Shown piece after piece: positions 29,936 to 38,213 of a stretch of 64,000 nucleotides of DNA. The translations under genes and the position numbers were made by a program. The DNA lies in NCBI RefSeq assembly GCF_016592435.1, contig NZ_AP014545.1:930001-994000 (forward strand), read 5' to 3'. The stretch's first letter is position 1, and each line of letters opens with the position of its first letter. The DNA comes from Amphritea japonica ATCC BAA-1530. Lineage in GTDB: Bacteria > Pseudomonadota > Gammaproteobacteria > Pseudomonadales > Balneatricaceae. The notes under the pieces are model-generated. The model did not search any database and had not been told where the DNA came from. It saw nothing but the letters and a program-made list of their open reading frames with translations.

Positions 29936-30017
29936 TAGAGACTTTTATTTTTAAGGTCTCAGACAGGCGAAGCGTCCAACCACGGACATCAGTCCATTAA
30001 TGAACATGGAGGTTCAT

Positions 30018-31403
30018 ATGATCGATATAAAACACCACGGCGCTGTTAACGGCGTCACCGGCTCATGTCATGAGCTATTTCTTAATGATGATACTAGTGT
30101 CCTGATAGACTGTGGTATGTTTCAGGGGGCAGAATCAGCCGGCGCCGAGTCTGATAATCTCAAGCTCAACTTCCCGATTACTACAGTTAAAGCGCTGTTT
30201 GTAACTCACTGTCATATAGATCATGTAGGGCGTATTCCTTCACTGATTTCTGCAGGGTTTAACGGCCCCATCTATGCCAGTGAAGCAACTGCGCGGTTAT
30301 TGCCGTTAGTATTGGAAGATACCCTTAAGATAGGGGTTACCCGAGATAAGAACCTGATCAGACAGTTCTTAACCCTGTTACATCAGTTGATACAGCCGGT
30401 TGAATATCGCCAATGGCATCACGCAACTAGCTGTGACAATCTTAAATTCAGGTTTAACCCGGCAGGTCATATTCTGGGCTCTGCTTATATTGAGTTTGAC
30501 TGTCTCGTTGGTCAGCAGAAAGAGCGCATTCTATTCTCCGGTGACCTTGGTGCCCCTTACGCACCACTACTGCCAGCGCCAAAATCACCCTGGCGTACAG
30601 ATCGTTTAATCATCGAAAGCACCTACGGTGATAAGCAGCATGAGCAGCGTCGTATCCGGCGTCAAAACTTACAGCAGATCATCAGTCGTTGTTTAGAAGA
30701 TGCAGGCACAGTACTGATCCCCGCATTCAGTATTGGTCGAACCCAGGAGCTGCTCTATGAACTCGAAGATATTATCCACAGGCAGAAAGGCTCATCCTGG
30801 GAAGAGATTGACGTAATAGTTGATTCCCCATTGGCGGCGAAGTTTACAGAGCATTATCGTGAATTAAGCGATCTCTGGGATGCCGAAGCAAAATCGCGAA
30901 AAATAGAAGGGCGCCATCCGTTATCGTTTGATCAGTTAATCACCATCGATTCCCATGCAGACCACCTGAAACTGGTTAACTATCTCAAAAGCAGTGGAAG
31001 GCCTGCTATCGTTATTGCTGCAAGTGGAATGTGTGCTGGTGGACGGATTGTAAACTACCTAACAGAACTGCTGCCAGACCCACGAACAGATGTCCTTTTT
31101 GTGGGCTATCAGGCCAAAGGAACGCCCGGTCGAGATATACAAAAATACGGTGCTGAGAAATACAGAGTGAGCGGTGGCTATGTTTATTTAGATAATCAAA
31201 AGATAGATATCAAAGCCCAGGTACACAGTATCAGCGGCTACTCCGCCCACGCCGATCAAAAAGACCTTATTAACTTTGTAAAACGTATGGGTCACAAACC
31301 AAAAGAGATCCGAATCGTCCACGGCGACAACGATGCTAAACGGATTTTGAAGACTGAGATGCAAGAGATTTGCCCAGCAGCCGAGATATTAATTCCGGGT
31401 TAG
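30018..31403 (+). CDS. MBL-fold/beta-CASP hydrolase (RNA-specificity domain)
   Basis: 461 residues from ATG 30018, which has GGAGG 5 nt upstream; ATGs at 30000 and 30006 lack an SD. The zinc motif THCHIDHVGRIP is near 64. AGHILGSAY, FSGDLGAP and the beta-CASP blocks ESTYGDKQHE, PAFSIGRTQELL and ASGMCAGGRIVNYL are present, followed by the RMMBL C-terminus SISGYSAHADQKDL. The family resembles CPSF73/Ysh1-type nucleases and related bacterial proteins of unclear substrate. It is bracketed by family B copies on both sides. No link to polysaccharide synthesis can be argued from sequence. Confidence 0.9.
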   Translation: MIDIKHHGAVNGVTGSCHELFLNDDTSVLIDCGMFQGAESAGAESDNLKLNFPITTVKALFVTHCHIDHVGRIPSLISAGFNGPIYASEATARLLPLVLEDTLKIGVTRDKNLIRQFLTLLHQLIQPVEYRQWHHATSCDNLKFRFNPAGHILGSAYIEFDCLVGQQKERILFSGDLGAPYAPLLPAPKSPWRTDRLIIESTYGDKQHEQRRIRRQNLQQIISRCLEDAGTVLIPAFSIGRTQELLYELEDIIHRQKGSSWEEIDVIVDSPLAAKFTEHYRELSDLWDAEAKSRKIEGRHPLSFDQLITIDSHADHLKLVNYLKSSGRPAIVIAASGMCAGGRIVNYLTELLPDPRTDVLFVGYQAKGTPGRDIQKYGAEKYRVSGGYVYLDNQKIDIKAQVHSISGYSAHADQKDLINFVKRMGHKPKEIRIVHGDNDAKRILKTEMQEICPAAEILIPG

Positions 31404-31442
31404 AAGTCTCTTATTAAAGCGATAGGTCAAAAATTTTGGTAT

Positions 31443-31538
31443 ACCACAGAGGACACGGAGGACCACAGAGAGGGGCTTTAAGTTCTTGCTATGCTTTGCC
31501 TTTGCCTTTGTCTCTGTGTCCTTTGTGTACTCTGTGGT
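31443..31538. repeat. family B element, copy 8 (left flank of the GxxExxY gene)
   Basis: ACCACAGAGGACACGGAG with a second ACCACAGAGA inside; the right arm ends GTGTACTCTGTGGT. It ends 55 bp before the GxxExxY start codon. Confidence 0.88.
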
Positions 31539-31593
31539 GATATCTGTTTTGTTTGTGTCACTATTGATTGAGTTGTTAAAAATGGAGGTCGAT

Positions 31594-31965
31594 ATGGAAA
31601 TGGATTTTCTGACAAATAAGGTTATAGGCTGCGCTATTGAAGTTCATCGACAGCTAGGGCCTGGGTTGCTTGAGTCGAGCTATGAACGTTGTCTGATGTA
31701 TGAATTGGCACTCGCTGGGTTGGATGCTAAGGCCCAGGTATTGCTGCCTATTCATTATAAGGGTATGAGTATTGAGGCCGGTTATCGAATAGATATTTTG
31801 TTTCCTGATAAGCTTGTTCTTGAACTGAAAGCTGTGGATAAACTATTGCCAATCCATACAGCGCAGTTAATTACTTACTTGAAATTATCAGGGGTTAAAA
31901 CGGGTCTAATAATTAACTTTAATGTTAACAAACTGACGAATGGCTTGAAGCGCGTAGTCCTATGA
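31594..31965 (+). CDS. GxxExxY family protein (PD-(D/E)XK nuclease-like)
   Basis: 123 residues from ATG 31594, with GGAGG 5 nt upstream. The frame open upstream is repeat sequence (element copy 8). The family signature is GLLESSY (24-30). A nuclease-like core follows: YRIDILF with Asp67, then LVLELKAV with Glu77 and Lys79, fitting D-x(n)-E-x-K, and QLITYLKLSGVKTGLIINFN. The family (PF13366 type) is widespread in multicopy and has no established function. It is placed inside a cluster of family B repeats: one copy 55 bp upstream, then two whole and two half copies from 46 bp downstream. This resembles RAYT genes among REPs; the link is inference. Confidence 0.88.
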   Translation: MEMDFLTNKVIGCAIEVHRQLGPGLLESSYERCLMYELALAGLDAKAQVLLPIHYKGMSIEAGYRIDILFPDKLVLELKAVDKLLPIHTAQLITYLKLSGVKTGLIINFNVNKLTNGLKRVVL

Positions 31966-32010
31966 GTTGCATCTCATATAGGGCGAAGGGCTGATTAGAA
32001 AGAGCTTTGC

Positions 32011-32086
32011 ACCACAGAGAACACGAAGGGCACAGAGGAAGGGTTTTCTAAATTGGTTTACTTCGTGCTCTCGGTGTCCTCTGTGG
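32011..32086. repeat. family B element, copy 9
   Basis: ACCACAGAGAACACGAAGG at the left; CTCGGTGTCCTCTGTGGT at the right. Confidence 0.9.
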
Positions 32087-32126
32087 TTCATTATTTAGAG
32101 TGTTTGGGGCTTAAAAAGATCGATTT

Positions 32127-32222
32127 ACCACAGAGTACACAAAGGACACAGAGAAACCTTTTATGTTGTCGATCTTTTAAGTGCCCTTAGCATGGCCCCT
32201 GGGTACGGTGTCCTCTGTAGTT
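32127..32222. repeat. family B element, copy 10, with inserted module
   Basis: ACCACAGAGTACACAAAGG at the left; GGTGTCCTCTGTAGT at the right. The loop is longer than in copy 9 because it carries the 19-bp module at 32188-32206. Confidence 0.8.
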
Positions 32223-32287
32223 AACATTATTTATAGATCTCGCTGCTAAAAGCAGCTCCTTCAGAGATTAAACCTTAAATTGGCTTT

Positions 32288-32317
32288 TTCTCTGTGCTCT
32301 CGGTGTCCTCTGTGGTG
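32288..32317. repeat. family B half element
   Basis: Right arm only: CTCTGTGCTCTCGGTGTCC followed by TCTGTGGT, with no left arm. Confidence 0.75.
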
Positions 32318-32397
32318 ATATTTTTTTGGTAGATACGCTTTACAACAGGTAACACTGAGAGGTCTGTCTGTATAAGTGGATATCGAGAGTGTGCCCT

Positions 32398-33801
32398 TCA
32401 AAGTGATTGGCTTTTCCTCTGTGCTCTCTGTGTCCTCTGTGGTGAATTTATATCTTTCTTATGAAACAAAGAAATCTGCCCCAATGCCAATATCACCATA
32501 AAAGTCGCGGCATTCGCCGGAATCTGCAGATTAAAATCAACCGTCGAATGTATAGCTAACGCGATAATCGCCATCGTAGCGCTAAAGGCAATGCCGCGCA
32601 TCAGAGGTGTTTTGCGTTTCATCTGGGCCTTGATTGCCGAGATAAAGACTAACAACACCGCCAGTATCAAACAGCCGGTAACAATGATTCCGTACTCACT
32701 GGCGAACTCAAAATAATCGTTATGGGCATGGTCGTAAAAGCTACGGCCAGCATCGTATTCACGGTATGCCGGGAAGTTGGTGTAGTAAGTGCCAGCCCCT
32801 GTTCCTGTGAATAAATTATCTTGAATGGCGGTTAATGTGTAAGCGTTTACTTCGTCTCTGGTCTCTGTTTCTTCGCTGGTGGTTTGCAGGCGCTCTGCAA
32901 CTTTCTCAACGCCAAAGAAGGTGCCGACGACAAATATATCGATAACAATCAAACTGCTGATCAGAATAATAGTCGCTTTAGTCGAGCGCTTACTCAAGAA
33001 TAGAGTGATGAGACCTGCAAGGGTTAAGCTGGCAAAAAAGGCGGTATTCCCCATACGTGAATGAGTCATGACAAGGCCTGCAACCATGATAATAAGTAGT
33101 ATTCTTAATCTGGCTTTGGGTCCTAACAGGGTGGTTAATAACCGTCGAGAATGCTCTCGCCAGTTTGAAGCGGATTGCAGGTTAAGTGTCGATATCATAA
33201 TGCCGATACCGAGGCTCAGGGTAAGTACCAGATAGCCGGCAAGGTGGTTCCGGTTAACGAAAGTCCCGGTGGCCAGGCGAGTATAAGCATCTTTAGGTAT
33301 CAAAAACGAATACTCAATTCCCGTCAGTGTCATCATGCTGCCGTAAACTGCTTGAAACAGTCCGCAGAAAACCAGTGTGTAAGCGAGTAGCTTTATGCGC
33401 TTTTGACTGTTTACCAGTAGGAGAGCCAGACAAAAAATTAAGATAAAGGAGATACCGAGCATTCCTGCCTGTGCACTTGCGTACGAGTCGACAGAGCCGA
33501 GTGGGTTATCGCTAGAAACAGCACTTTGGATAAAAGCGAAAACAGGTGCGGTACTGAATAAGGCGATAACAGGGAGGCTGTTTTTAATGCTCTTGCTTAT
33601 TACGACCTTGTTTAGGCTAAAGAGATACAGCCAGGCAGCACTGATAAATAACGCACCGCAACACAAAATTGACATGGCCCAGAGTTTATTGCTACCCAGC
33701 GGTAGAGGAATCCAGGCTAACAACACAAGAAAAGCAATAAAAATCCAGCGATCGTGTATTGATGAACGGTCGCTGTGTTCAGAAGTAGATGTGTTGATCA
33801 T
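32398..33801 (-). CDS. O-antigen ligase/polymerase family membrane protein
   Basis: 467 residues from ATG 33801; a TTG 15 nt upstream is less likely. About 11 membrane helices. The Wzy_C/WaaL block is visible: VNRNHLAGYLVLTLSLG, then a large periplasmic loop with FTGTGAGTYYTNFPAYR and YDHAHNDYFEFASEYGI, whose Arg and His residues are typical of the ligase/polymerase loop. The last ~16 residues (INSPQRTQRAQRKSQSL) are encoded by a family B half element, so the native C-terminus was replaced by repeat DNA. It joins or polymerises glycan at the periplasmic face. It is transcribed away from the rest of the locus. Confidence 0.88.
   Translation of the reverse strand: MINTSTSEHSDRSSIHDRWIFIAFLVLLAWIPLPLGSNKLWAMSILCCGALFISAAWLYLFSLNKVVISKSIKNSLPVIALFSTAPVFAFIQSAVSSDNPLGSVDSYASAQAGMLGISFILIFCLALLLVNSQKRIKLLAYTLVFCGLFQAVYGSMMTLTGIEYSFLIPKDAYTRLATGTFVNRNHLAGYLVLTLSLGIGIMISTLNLQSASNWREHSRRLLTTLLGPKARLRILLIIMVAGLVMTHSRMGNTAFFASLTLAGLITLFLSKRSTKATIILISSLIVIDIFVVGTFFGVEKVAERLQTTSEETETRDEVNAYTLTAIQDNLFTGTGAGTYYTNFPAYREYDAGRSFYDHAHNDYFEFASEYGIIVTGCLILAVLLVFISAIKAQMKRKTPLMRGIAFSATMAIIALAIHSTVDFNLQIPANAATFMVILALGQISLFHKKDINSPQRTQRAQRKSQSL
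32411..32443. repeat. family B half element inside a gene 3' end
   Basis: CCTCTGTGCTCTCTGTGTCC followed by TCTGTGGTG. Read on the minus strand it codes the basic tail of the ligase-like protein and leads to its stop codon at 32398. Confidence 0.8.
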
Positions 33802-33836
33802 AGTTCGCGAATACAAGTGTAGATATTTTTAGAGGG

Positions 33837-33863
33837 CAGAAAAAAAGCGCTTTGCAGCGCTTT
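33837..33863 (-). terminator. terminator of the small exported protein gene
   Basis: AAAGCGCT-TTGC-AGCGCTTT; on the minus strand it is followed by eight T. It lies 17 nt after the stop at 33880. Confidence 0.88.
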
Positions 33864-33879
33864 ATTCATCAACGTTACG

Positions 33880-34389
33880 TCAGGCACTTGGGCTGGCGTT
33901 ACCACCACCACCGCCACCGGCATTGCTACCAAAAGGAGGAGGAGTGACAGGATTGCCTGTCTGTCCGGGTGCGATATTTAATCCTTGGCCCTGGCCTTGC
34001 GGGTTACCCGCAGCAGTGACGGGCAGAATAGCAGTCGGGTCAATACCATTATTAAGCGCAATCTGAGTTAGCTCTTCTTCTGTTAGGCCTGCATCTAAGC
34101 CCATCTGGCCGATGGTCTGCAGTGCTTCGGTGTCATCAGAAAACGAACTGGCAGCGGCGCTGATAATAGACTCAGCACTACCTGCTTTACAGGTGACTAT
34201 ATCGGCTTCTGGCTTACAGTTAACCAGTAGTTTTGAAAGAATTTTATCGACAGATGAAACTTCAGTAATGGCATTCTGAATAACGTCAGTCAGCGGTAAA
34301 CCGGCTTTAAGATCTGTTTGAATATTTGCCTGGGCAGGGTACAACGGCAACAACATCCCTGCTACTACACCCATGATAATCTTGCGCAT
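33880..34389 (-). CDS. exported hypothetical protein with Gly-rich tail
   Basis: 169 residues. Signal peptide 1-21 ends AQAN. The middle is helical with two cysteines (VNCKPEADIVTCKAG), probably a disulfide. The C-terminal third is low complexity: NPQGQGQGLNIAPGQTGNP, then GSNAGGGGGGNASPSA. No family recognised. SD AAGGAG about 9 nt before the ATG and its own terminator indicate a real gene. It diverges from the initiating sugar transferase gene, so a role at the cell surface is likely but not shown. Confidence 0.72.
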   Translation of the reverse strand: MRKIIMGVVAGMLLPLYPAQANIQTDLKAGLPLTDVIQNAITEVSSVDKILSKLLVNCKPEADIVTCKAGSAESIISAAASSFSDDTEALQTIGQMGLDAGLTEEELTQIALNNGIDPTAILPVTAAGNPQGQGQGLNIAPGQTGNPVTPPPFGSNAGGGGGGNASPSA

Positions 34390-34476
34390 GGTAGCGTGCT
34401 CCTTGTGCGTATGCGCACATCGATACTTGATATGAACAAGAGTGTATCAATCACTGTCTCTAAATGTAAACAAAAT

Positions 34477-34506
34477 TTGCTGTTGCACGTAATAAAATAG
34501 TAGAAT
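34477..34506 (+). promoter_or_regulatory. candidate promoter of the polysaccharide operon
   Basis: TTGCTG, an 18-bp spacer and TAGAAT lie 90-145 bp before the sugar transferase start, in an AT-rich divergent region (34390-34649). The -10 is good (5/6) and the -35 weak. Confidence 0.35.
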
Positions 34507-34649
34507 ATACGCGCAATTATATTGCAGTGCAGCATGCTAAAAGAAGCGTATCAATTCTGCACCGGTAACAATGTAAAAAATCAACGCGATCATGGATGTA
34601 CGGAGATGTAGATCGCGTTAAATGGATCAAAACAGGGTTGTGCAGTAGC

Positions 34650-36086
34650 ATGAATATCAGTGTTACGCCTTACGGCAGTGTTGCGCGTAAACGGCGACTA
34701 TTAAACAATCACGAATCGCTCGCATTCTGGGTCCAGCATCTTGCTGATCTCATCATTGTCTGTGGCTCTCTGTTTCTTTTTACCTTCATTAAACTGGGTG
34801 ATGTCCCTCCTAGTTATCGGTTGTTGGGCGTTGTAGCGATTTTATGCGTCTGGATTATCTATCGCCGTCGGGGTGTATACCGGCAATCTCATGGTTTCTA
34901 CAAACGTTCTTTTCGTCTGTTTACGGCATGGTTTCAAGTACTACTACTCTTAGCTCTGGTGGGCTTTGTCACAAAAAGCGGTGAAGCATTCTCACGTGAA
35001 GTGCTGATTGAGTGGGCTGTAGTCGGTTATATTCTTCAGTTAATCAGCATGACGGTCCTGAGCGCACTGTATAAGCATTATAAAGTGATGTTTTCCCGTG
35101 AGATTCCCACGCTGGTATTAGGTACCGGAGATCTTGCCATCAATTTGGTTAACAACCTGAATTCAAACCGGTGGCTGCCGGACCGTGTATTAGGTTTTGT
35201 ACACTCTGATGATAACCCTCTTCAGGATGATGAAGTCCTGGACCTGCCTCTACCGCTGTTAGGTAGAGCAGAAGGTCTTAGAGAACTTATTCAGGATTAC
35301 AACGTACGGCGAATCTATGTCGCACTGCCTGTCGCAGAATCTGAAATTATCGAAGCACTACATATCGATCTGTTGGATATGAATGTCGATGTAATCTGGG
35401 TGCCGGATATCTTTGGCCTGAGTCTGCTAAATCACTCGATTCGTGAAGTGGCCGGTATGCCGCTAATCTCCTTGAATGAAAGCCCGATGACATCTCGCCG
35501 TAGTCACATTGTGTTAAAAAATACGATGGATAAAATTCTGGCAACCTTAGCGTTAATTGCGTTCAGCCCGTTGATGCTAGCTATCGCCATTATGATCAAA
35601 CGTGAATCAGAGGGACCCGTGTTCTTCAAGCAAGATCGGCATGGTTGGGATGGAAAGATCATTAAGGTCTGGAAGTTTCGCAGCATGAAAGTTCATGATG
35701 ATGCAGAAGTAAAGCAGGCGACTAAAGGCGATTCACGGATAACAGAAATAGGCGCCTTTATCCGGAGAACCTCGATCGATGAACTGCCTCAGTTTATAAA
35801 CGTACTGCAGGGCACAATGTCACTGGTAGGTCCACGGCCTCATGCGGTAGCACATAACGATTATTACTCCGACAAAGTAAATGCCTATCTTTCACGTCAT
35901 CGCATTAAACCAGGTATTACAGGCTTAGCTCAGATTAGTGGATTCAGAGGTGAAACGGAAACCCTAGATAAAATGGAAAAACGGGTTGAGTATGATTTGG
36001 CGTATATCAATAATTGGTCGTTGAGTCTGGATTTGAAAATTTTGATTAAAACTCCAATATCGCTTTTAGCTAAAGATATTTATTGA
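34650..36086 (+). CDS. undecaprenyl-phosphate sugar phosphotransferase (WcaJ-like)
   Basis: 478 residues from ATG 34650; an in-frame ATG at 34596 is possible, and neither start has a strong SD. Four N-terminal membrane helices, a CoA-binding-like domain (PTLVLGTGDLAINLVNNL), a fifth helix near LATLALIAFSPLMLAIAIMI, then the bacterial sugar transferase domain: GPVFFKQDRHGWDGK, VWKFRSMKVH, IRRTSIDELPQFINVLQGTM, LVGPRPHAVAHND and KPGITGLAQISGFRG. It loads the first sugar phosphate (probably glucose-1-P) onto undecaprenyl phosphate, initiating repeat-unit assembly. It is the first gene of the rightward block to 43.9 kb. Confidence 0.93.
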   Translation: MNISVTPYGSVARKRRLLNNHESLAFWVQHLADLIIVCGSLFLFTFIKLGDVPPSYRLLGVVAILCVWIIYRRRGVYRQSHGFYKRSFRLFTAWFQVLLLLALVGFVTKSGEAFSREVLIEWAVVGYILQLISMTVLSALYKHYKVMFSREIPTLVLGTGDLAINLVNNLNSNRWLPDRVLGFVHSDDNPLQDDEVLDLPLPLLGRAEGLRELIQDYNVRRIYVALPVAESEIIEALHIDLLDMNVDVIWVPDIFGLSLLNHSIREVAGMPLISLNESPMTSRRSHIVLKNTMDKILATLALIAFSPLMLAIAIMIKRESEGPVFFKQDRHGWDGKIIKVWKFRSMKVHDDAEVKQATKGDSRITEIGAFIRRTSIDELPQFINVLQGTMSLVGPRPHAVAHNDYYSDKVNAYLSRHRIKPGITGLAQISGFRGETETLDKMEKRVEYDLAYINNWSLSLDLKILIKTPISLLAKDIY

Positions 36087-36152
36087 TTTTAGTGAGATTG
36101 GTAAGTCAATAGTCAGATATTGTATGTTCATTTTAAAGAGTATAAATAATTT

Positions 36153-36251
36153 AAAGTCATAGTATTTGGTATTGGCTATGTTGATCTAGCGCAGAATACA
36201 GAATGTACTGGTTAAGGTGATAGTGTCTTTCGTATAAATTTAGACGCCAAT
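36153..36251 (+). pseudogene. remnant of a nucleotide-sugar dehydrogenase N-terminus
   Basis: Translating from AAA at 36153 gives KVIVFGIGYVDLAQNTECTG, a stop, then GDSVFRINLDA. This parallels the ugd N-terminus [20 protein letters not shown]...[10 protein letters not shown]. It has a stop codon and a G-to-D change in the nucleotide loop, and nothing recognisable follows. It is a decayed 5' scrap left in the 230-bp gap before the WecB/TagA gene; otherwise that gap is AT-rich and empty. Confidence 0.6.
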
Positions 36252-36315
36252 TTTTTAGATATACACCTTAGCTTAAGGTTTTTTAAAAATAGAATTAAAA
36301 TTCTAGGAAAGAAAT

Positions 36316-37092
36316 GTGGATATTTCTAAAGTATTAACCACGAATGTTGGTGGGATTAAAACAGCGTGTTTGAATCGAAAAGAACTCGCACAGGTTATTG
36401 GGGAATACTGCGCTACTAACAAAGAACGAGAACCTTTTACACCGATCTTGATTTTTAGTAATAACGGCCATGCAATATCTATAGCTAATAGAAGCGAAGA
36501 GTCAATGAACTTGCTAAAAGCTGCTGATTTAATTCATGCTGATGGTCAAAGCGTAGTCACCTTTTCAGGGTGGACTCAAGGTCCTTCTATTAAAGAGCGA
36601 AGCGCAACAACGGATATGATCCACGATCTGCCGAATTTCTATAACAGCGAGCTGAAGCACTTCTTACTTGGTGGTAAGGAAGAGATTGTAAATAATGCCG
36701 CAGCTATTATGCAGGAACGCTATACAAACTTTAAGGTTGCCGGCACTTATCATGGATACTTCTCTGGCGAAGATGAGCAGAGAATCTGCGCGCTGATAAA
36801 TGAATCGGGTGCGGATGTTCTCTGGGTAGGTTTGGGTAAGCCTAAAGAGCAGGAGTTCTGTATCCGTAACCGGAAAAACCTCAAGGTGTCGGTAATTATT
36901 ACATGTGGAGGTTGTTATAATTACATCACCGGAGACTATTCGAGAGCGCCTCGTTGGGTGCAAGAAATAGGTCTTGAATGGCTTCACCGAATGTCCACGA
37001 ACCCTACAAAGCTACTTTACCGTTACCTGACGACAAACCCTCATGCTATCTATTGTGTTCTGAAACACAGGTTTTCGAAGGAAAGGGGCTAA
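36316..37092 (+). CDS. WecB/TagA/CpsF family glycosyltransferase
   Basis: 258 residues, GTG start with AGGAAAG 4-5 nt upstream. GT26 family: FSNNGHAISIANRS, LIHADGQSVVTFSGW (the usual ...ADGxG/SVV block with catalytic Asp), HFLLGGKEEIV, DVLWVGLGKPKEQEFC, CGGCYNYITGDYSRAPRWVQEIGLEWLHR. It transfers an N-acetylhexosamine-type sugar to a lipid-linked acceptor at the cytoplasmic membrane. It is directly before the first GT4 gene (2-nt gap). Confidence 0.92.
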   Translation: MDISKVLTTNVGGIKTACLNRKELAQVIGEYCATNKEREPFTPILIFSNNGHAISIANRSEESMNLLKAADLIHADGQSVVTFSGWTQGPSIKERSATTDMIHDLPNFYNSELKHFLLGGKEEIVNNAAAIMQERYTNFKVAGTYHGYFSGEDEQRICALINESGADVLWVGLGKPKEQEFCIRNRKNLKVSVIITCGGCYNYITGDYSRAPRWVQEIGLEWLHRMSTNPTKLLYRYLTTNPHAIYCVLKHRFSKERG

Positions 37093-37094
37093 GT

Positions 37095-38213
37095 ATGTCT
37101 GAAAAGATTATAAACCAAGAGCATGTCGCGGTTTTTATGCATGACTTCCGCGGTGGCGGTGCAGAGCGGGTTTCCATCTCGCTTTGTAATGAACTGGTCA
37201 GGCACGACGTAAAGACCACAATTATTGTAGTTAACAACAAAGGGGAGATGGCTAGACAGATTAGCGAAACTGTCAATATTATTGAGCTCAAATCCATGCG
37301 CATGGCTACGTCTTTCTGGGAACTGAAGAATGTTGTTAAAAAAATAAAGCCAGATAAGGTCATATCTCATATGACTCACGCGAATGTGACTGCATGTATT
37401 GCTAGTCTGTTGGGTGGCTTCAGAGAGAAGTTGTTTATCGTTGAACACAATCAAATGCAGAGAAATTATGAGGTTGTTAGGAAGCGTAGCGTTAAGCTTG
37501 CATATCTGCTCGCCAAAGTCATTTATAAAGCACCCAAGAAGATTATTGCGGTTTCAGAAGGGGTGAAAGACAGTGTCTGTGAATATACGTCTGCCAAACG
37601 GGAAGATGTGGCGGTTGTCTATAATCCTGTGGTGACAAATAGAATATTAAACCATGTAGTTTCAGAAAAAATTGAGCTTCACCCTTATTTTAATGATGAT
37701 GTACCGGTTTTTGTTATGGTCGGTAGTCTGACCATACAAAAGAACTATTCTCTTTTTCTGCAGGCTTTCAAAATGTTTATTTGTAAACAGGATGCCAGAG
37801 CCGTTATTTTAGGTGAGGGAGAAGAACGGCAAAAACTGGAAGCGCAGAAAGAGCTCCTTGATCTGAGGGGTAAAGTAGATTTTGTCGGCTTTGTTGATAA
37901 CCCCTATGATTATATTGCAAATGCTGATGCATTTGTTATGAGCTCATCTTGGGAAGGTCTGCCAACAGTATTGATAGAAGCGCTTGCGCTGGGAACTGTC
38001 GTTGTATCTACAGATTGTAAGAGCGGCCCCAGAGAAATACTTGATTCAGGTAAGTATGGCTATCTAGTGGACGTAGACGATGTGAATGCTTTGAGTGAAA
38101 CAATGTTTGATGCACTGAATAACGCTAACTTTGATATTAAGGCAAGGAGTATGACCTTTACTGCTGAAGCGTCAGTGAAAGGCTACTTTAATGTTATACG
38201 AGAAGGCGCATGA
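37095..38213 (+). CDS. GT4 family glycosyltransferase
   Basis: 372 residues from ATG 37095 (AAGGAAAGGGG upstream); the frame upstream overlaps the preceding gene and is not used. GT-B fold. N-terminal FMHDFRGGGAERV (acceptor domain, typical GGAER motif). C-terminal VGSLTIQKNYSLFLQAF, ILGEGEERQKL, VDFVGFVDNPYDYIANADAFVMSSSWEGLPTVLIEALALG carries the EX7E donor-binding signature. Cytoplasmic, adds one sugar to the repeat unit; donor unknown. Its stop overlaps the start of the next gene. Confidence 0.92.
   Translation: MSEKIINQEHVAVFMHDFRGGGAERVSISLCNELVRHDVKTTIIVVNNKGEMARQISETVNIIELKSMRMATSFWELKNVVKKIKPDKVISHMTHANVTACIASLLGGFREKLFIVEHNQMQRNYEVVRKRSVKLAYLLAKVIYKAPKKIIAVSEGVKDSVCEYTSAKREDVAVVYNPVVTNRILNHVVSEKIELHPYFNDDVPVFVMVGSLTIQKNYSLFLQAFKMFICKQDARAVILGEGEERQKLEAQKELLDLRGKVDFVGFVDNPYDYIANADAFVMSSSWEGLPTVLIEALALGTVVVSTDCKSGPREILDSGKYGYLVDVDDVNALSETMFDALNNANFDIKARSMTFTAEASVKGYFNVIREGA

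Larger units (their letters stand above)
29475..29985. repeat. 258-bp tandem duplication after the epimerase gene
   Basis: TTATAAGGCTTAAGG occurs at 29475, where it contains the epimerase stop codon, and again at 29733. The sequence that follows each copy aligns throughout: a family A hairpin GTAGGAGCCCCTTCTAGGGGC (29501, 29760), GAAGAGCTGTTCACC, a family B element, then a GGTCTCAG...CCACGGACA tail. The duplication therefore copied the 3' end of the gene together with the repeats. No gene is seen between 29488 and 30017. Confidence 0.9.
31966..32397. other. gene-free repeat spacer
   Basis: 432 bp filled with family B copies 9 and 10 and a half copy (32288-32317). The loop of copy 10 contains TAGCATGGCCCCTGGGTAC (32188-32206), a near-match to a module also seen inside family A hairpins. 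No coding frame. Confidence 0.8.
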
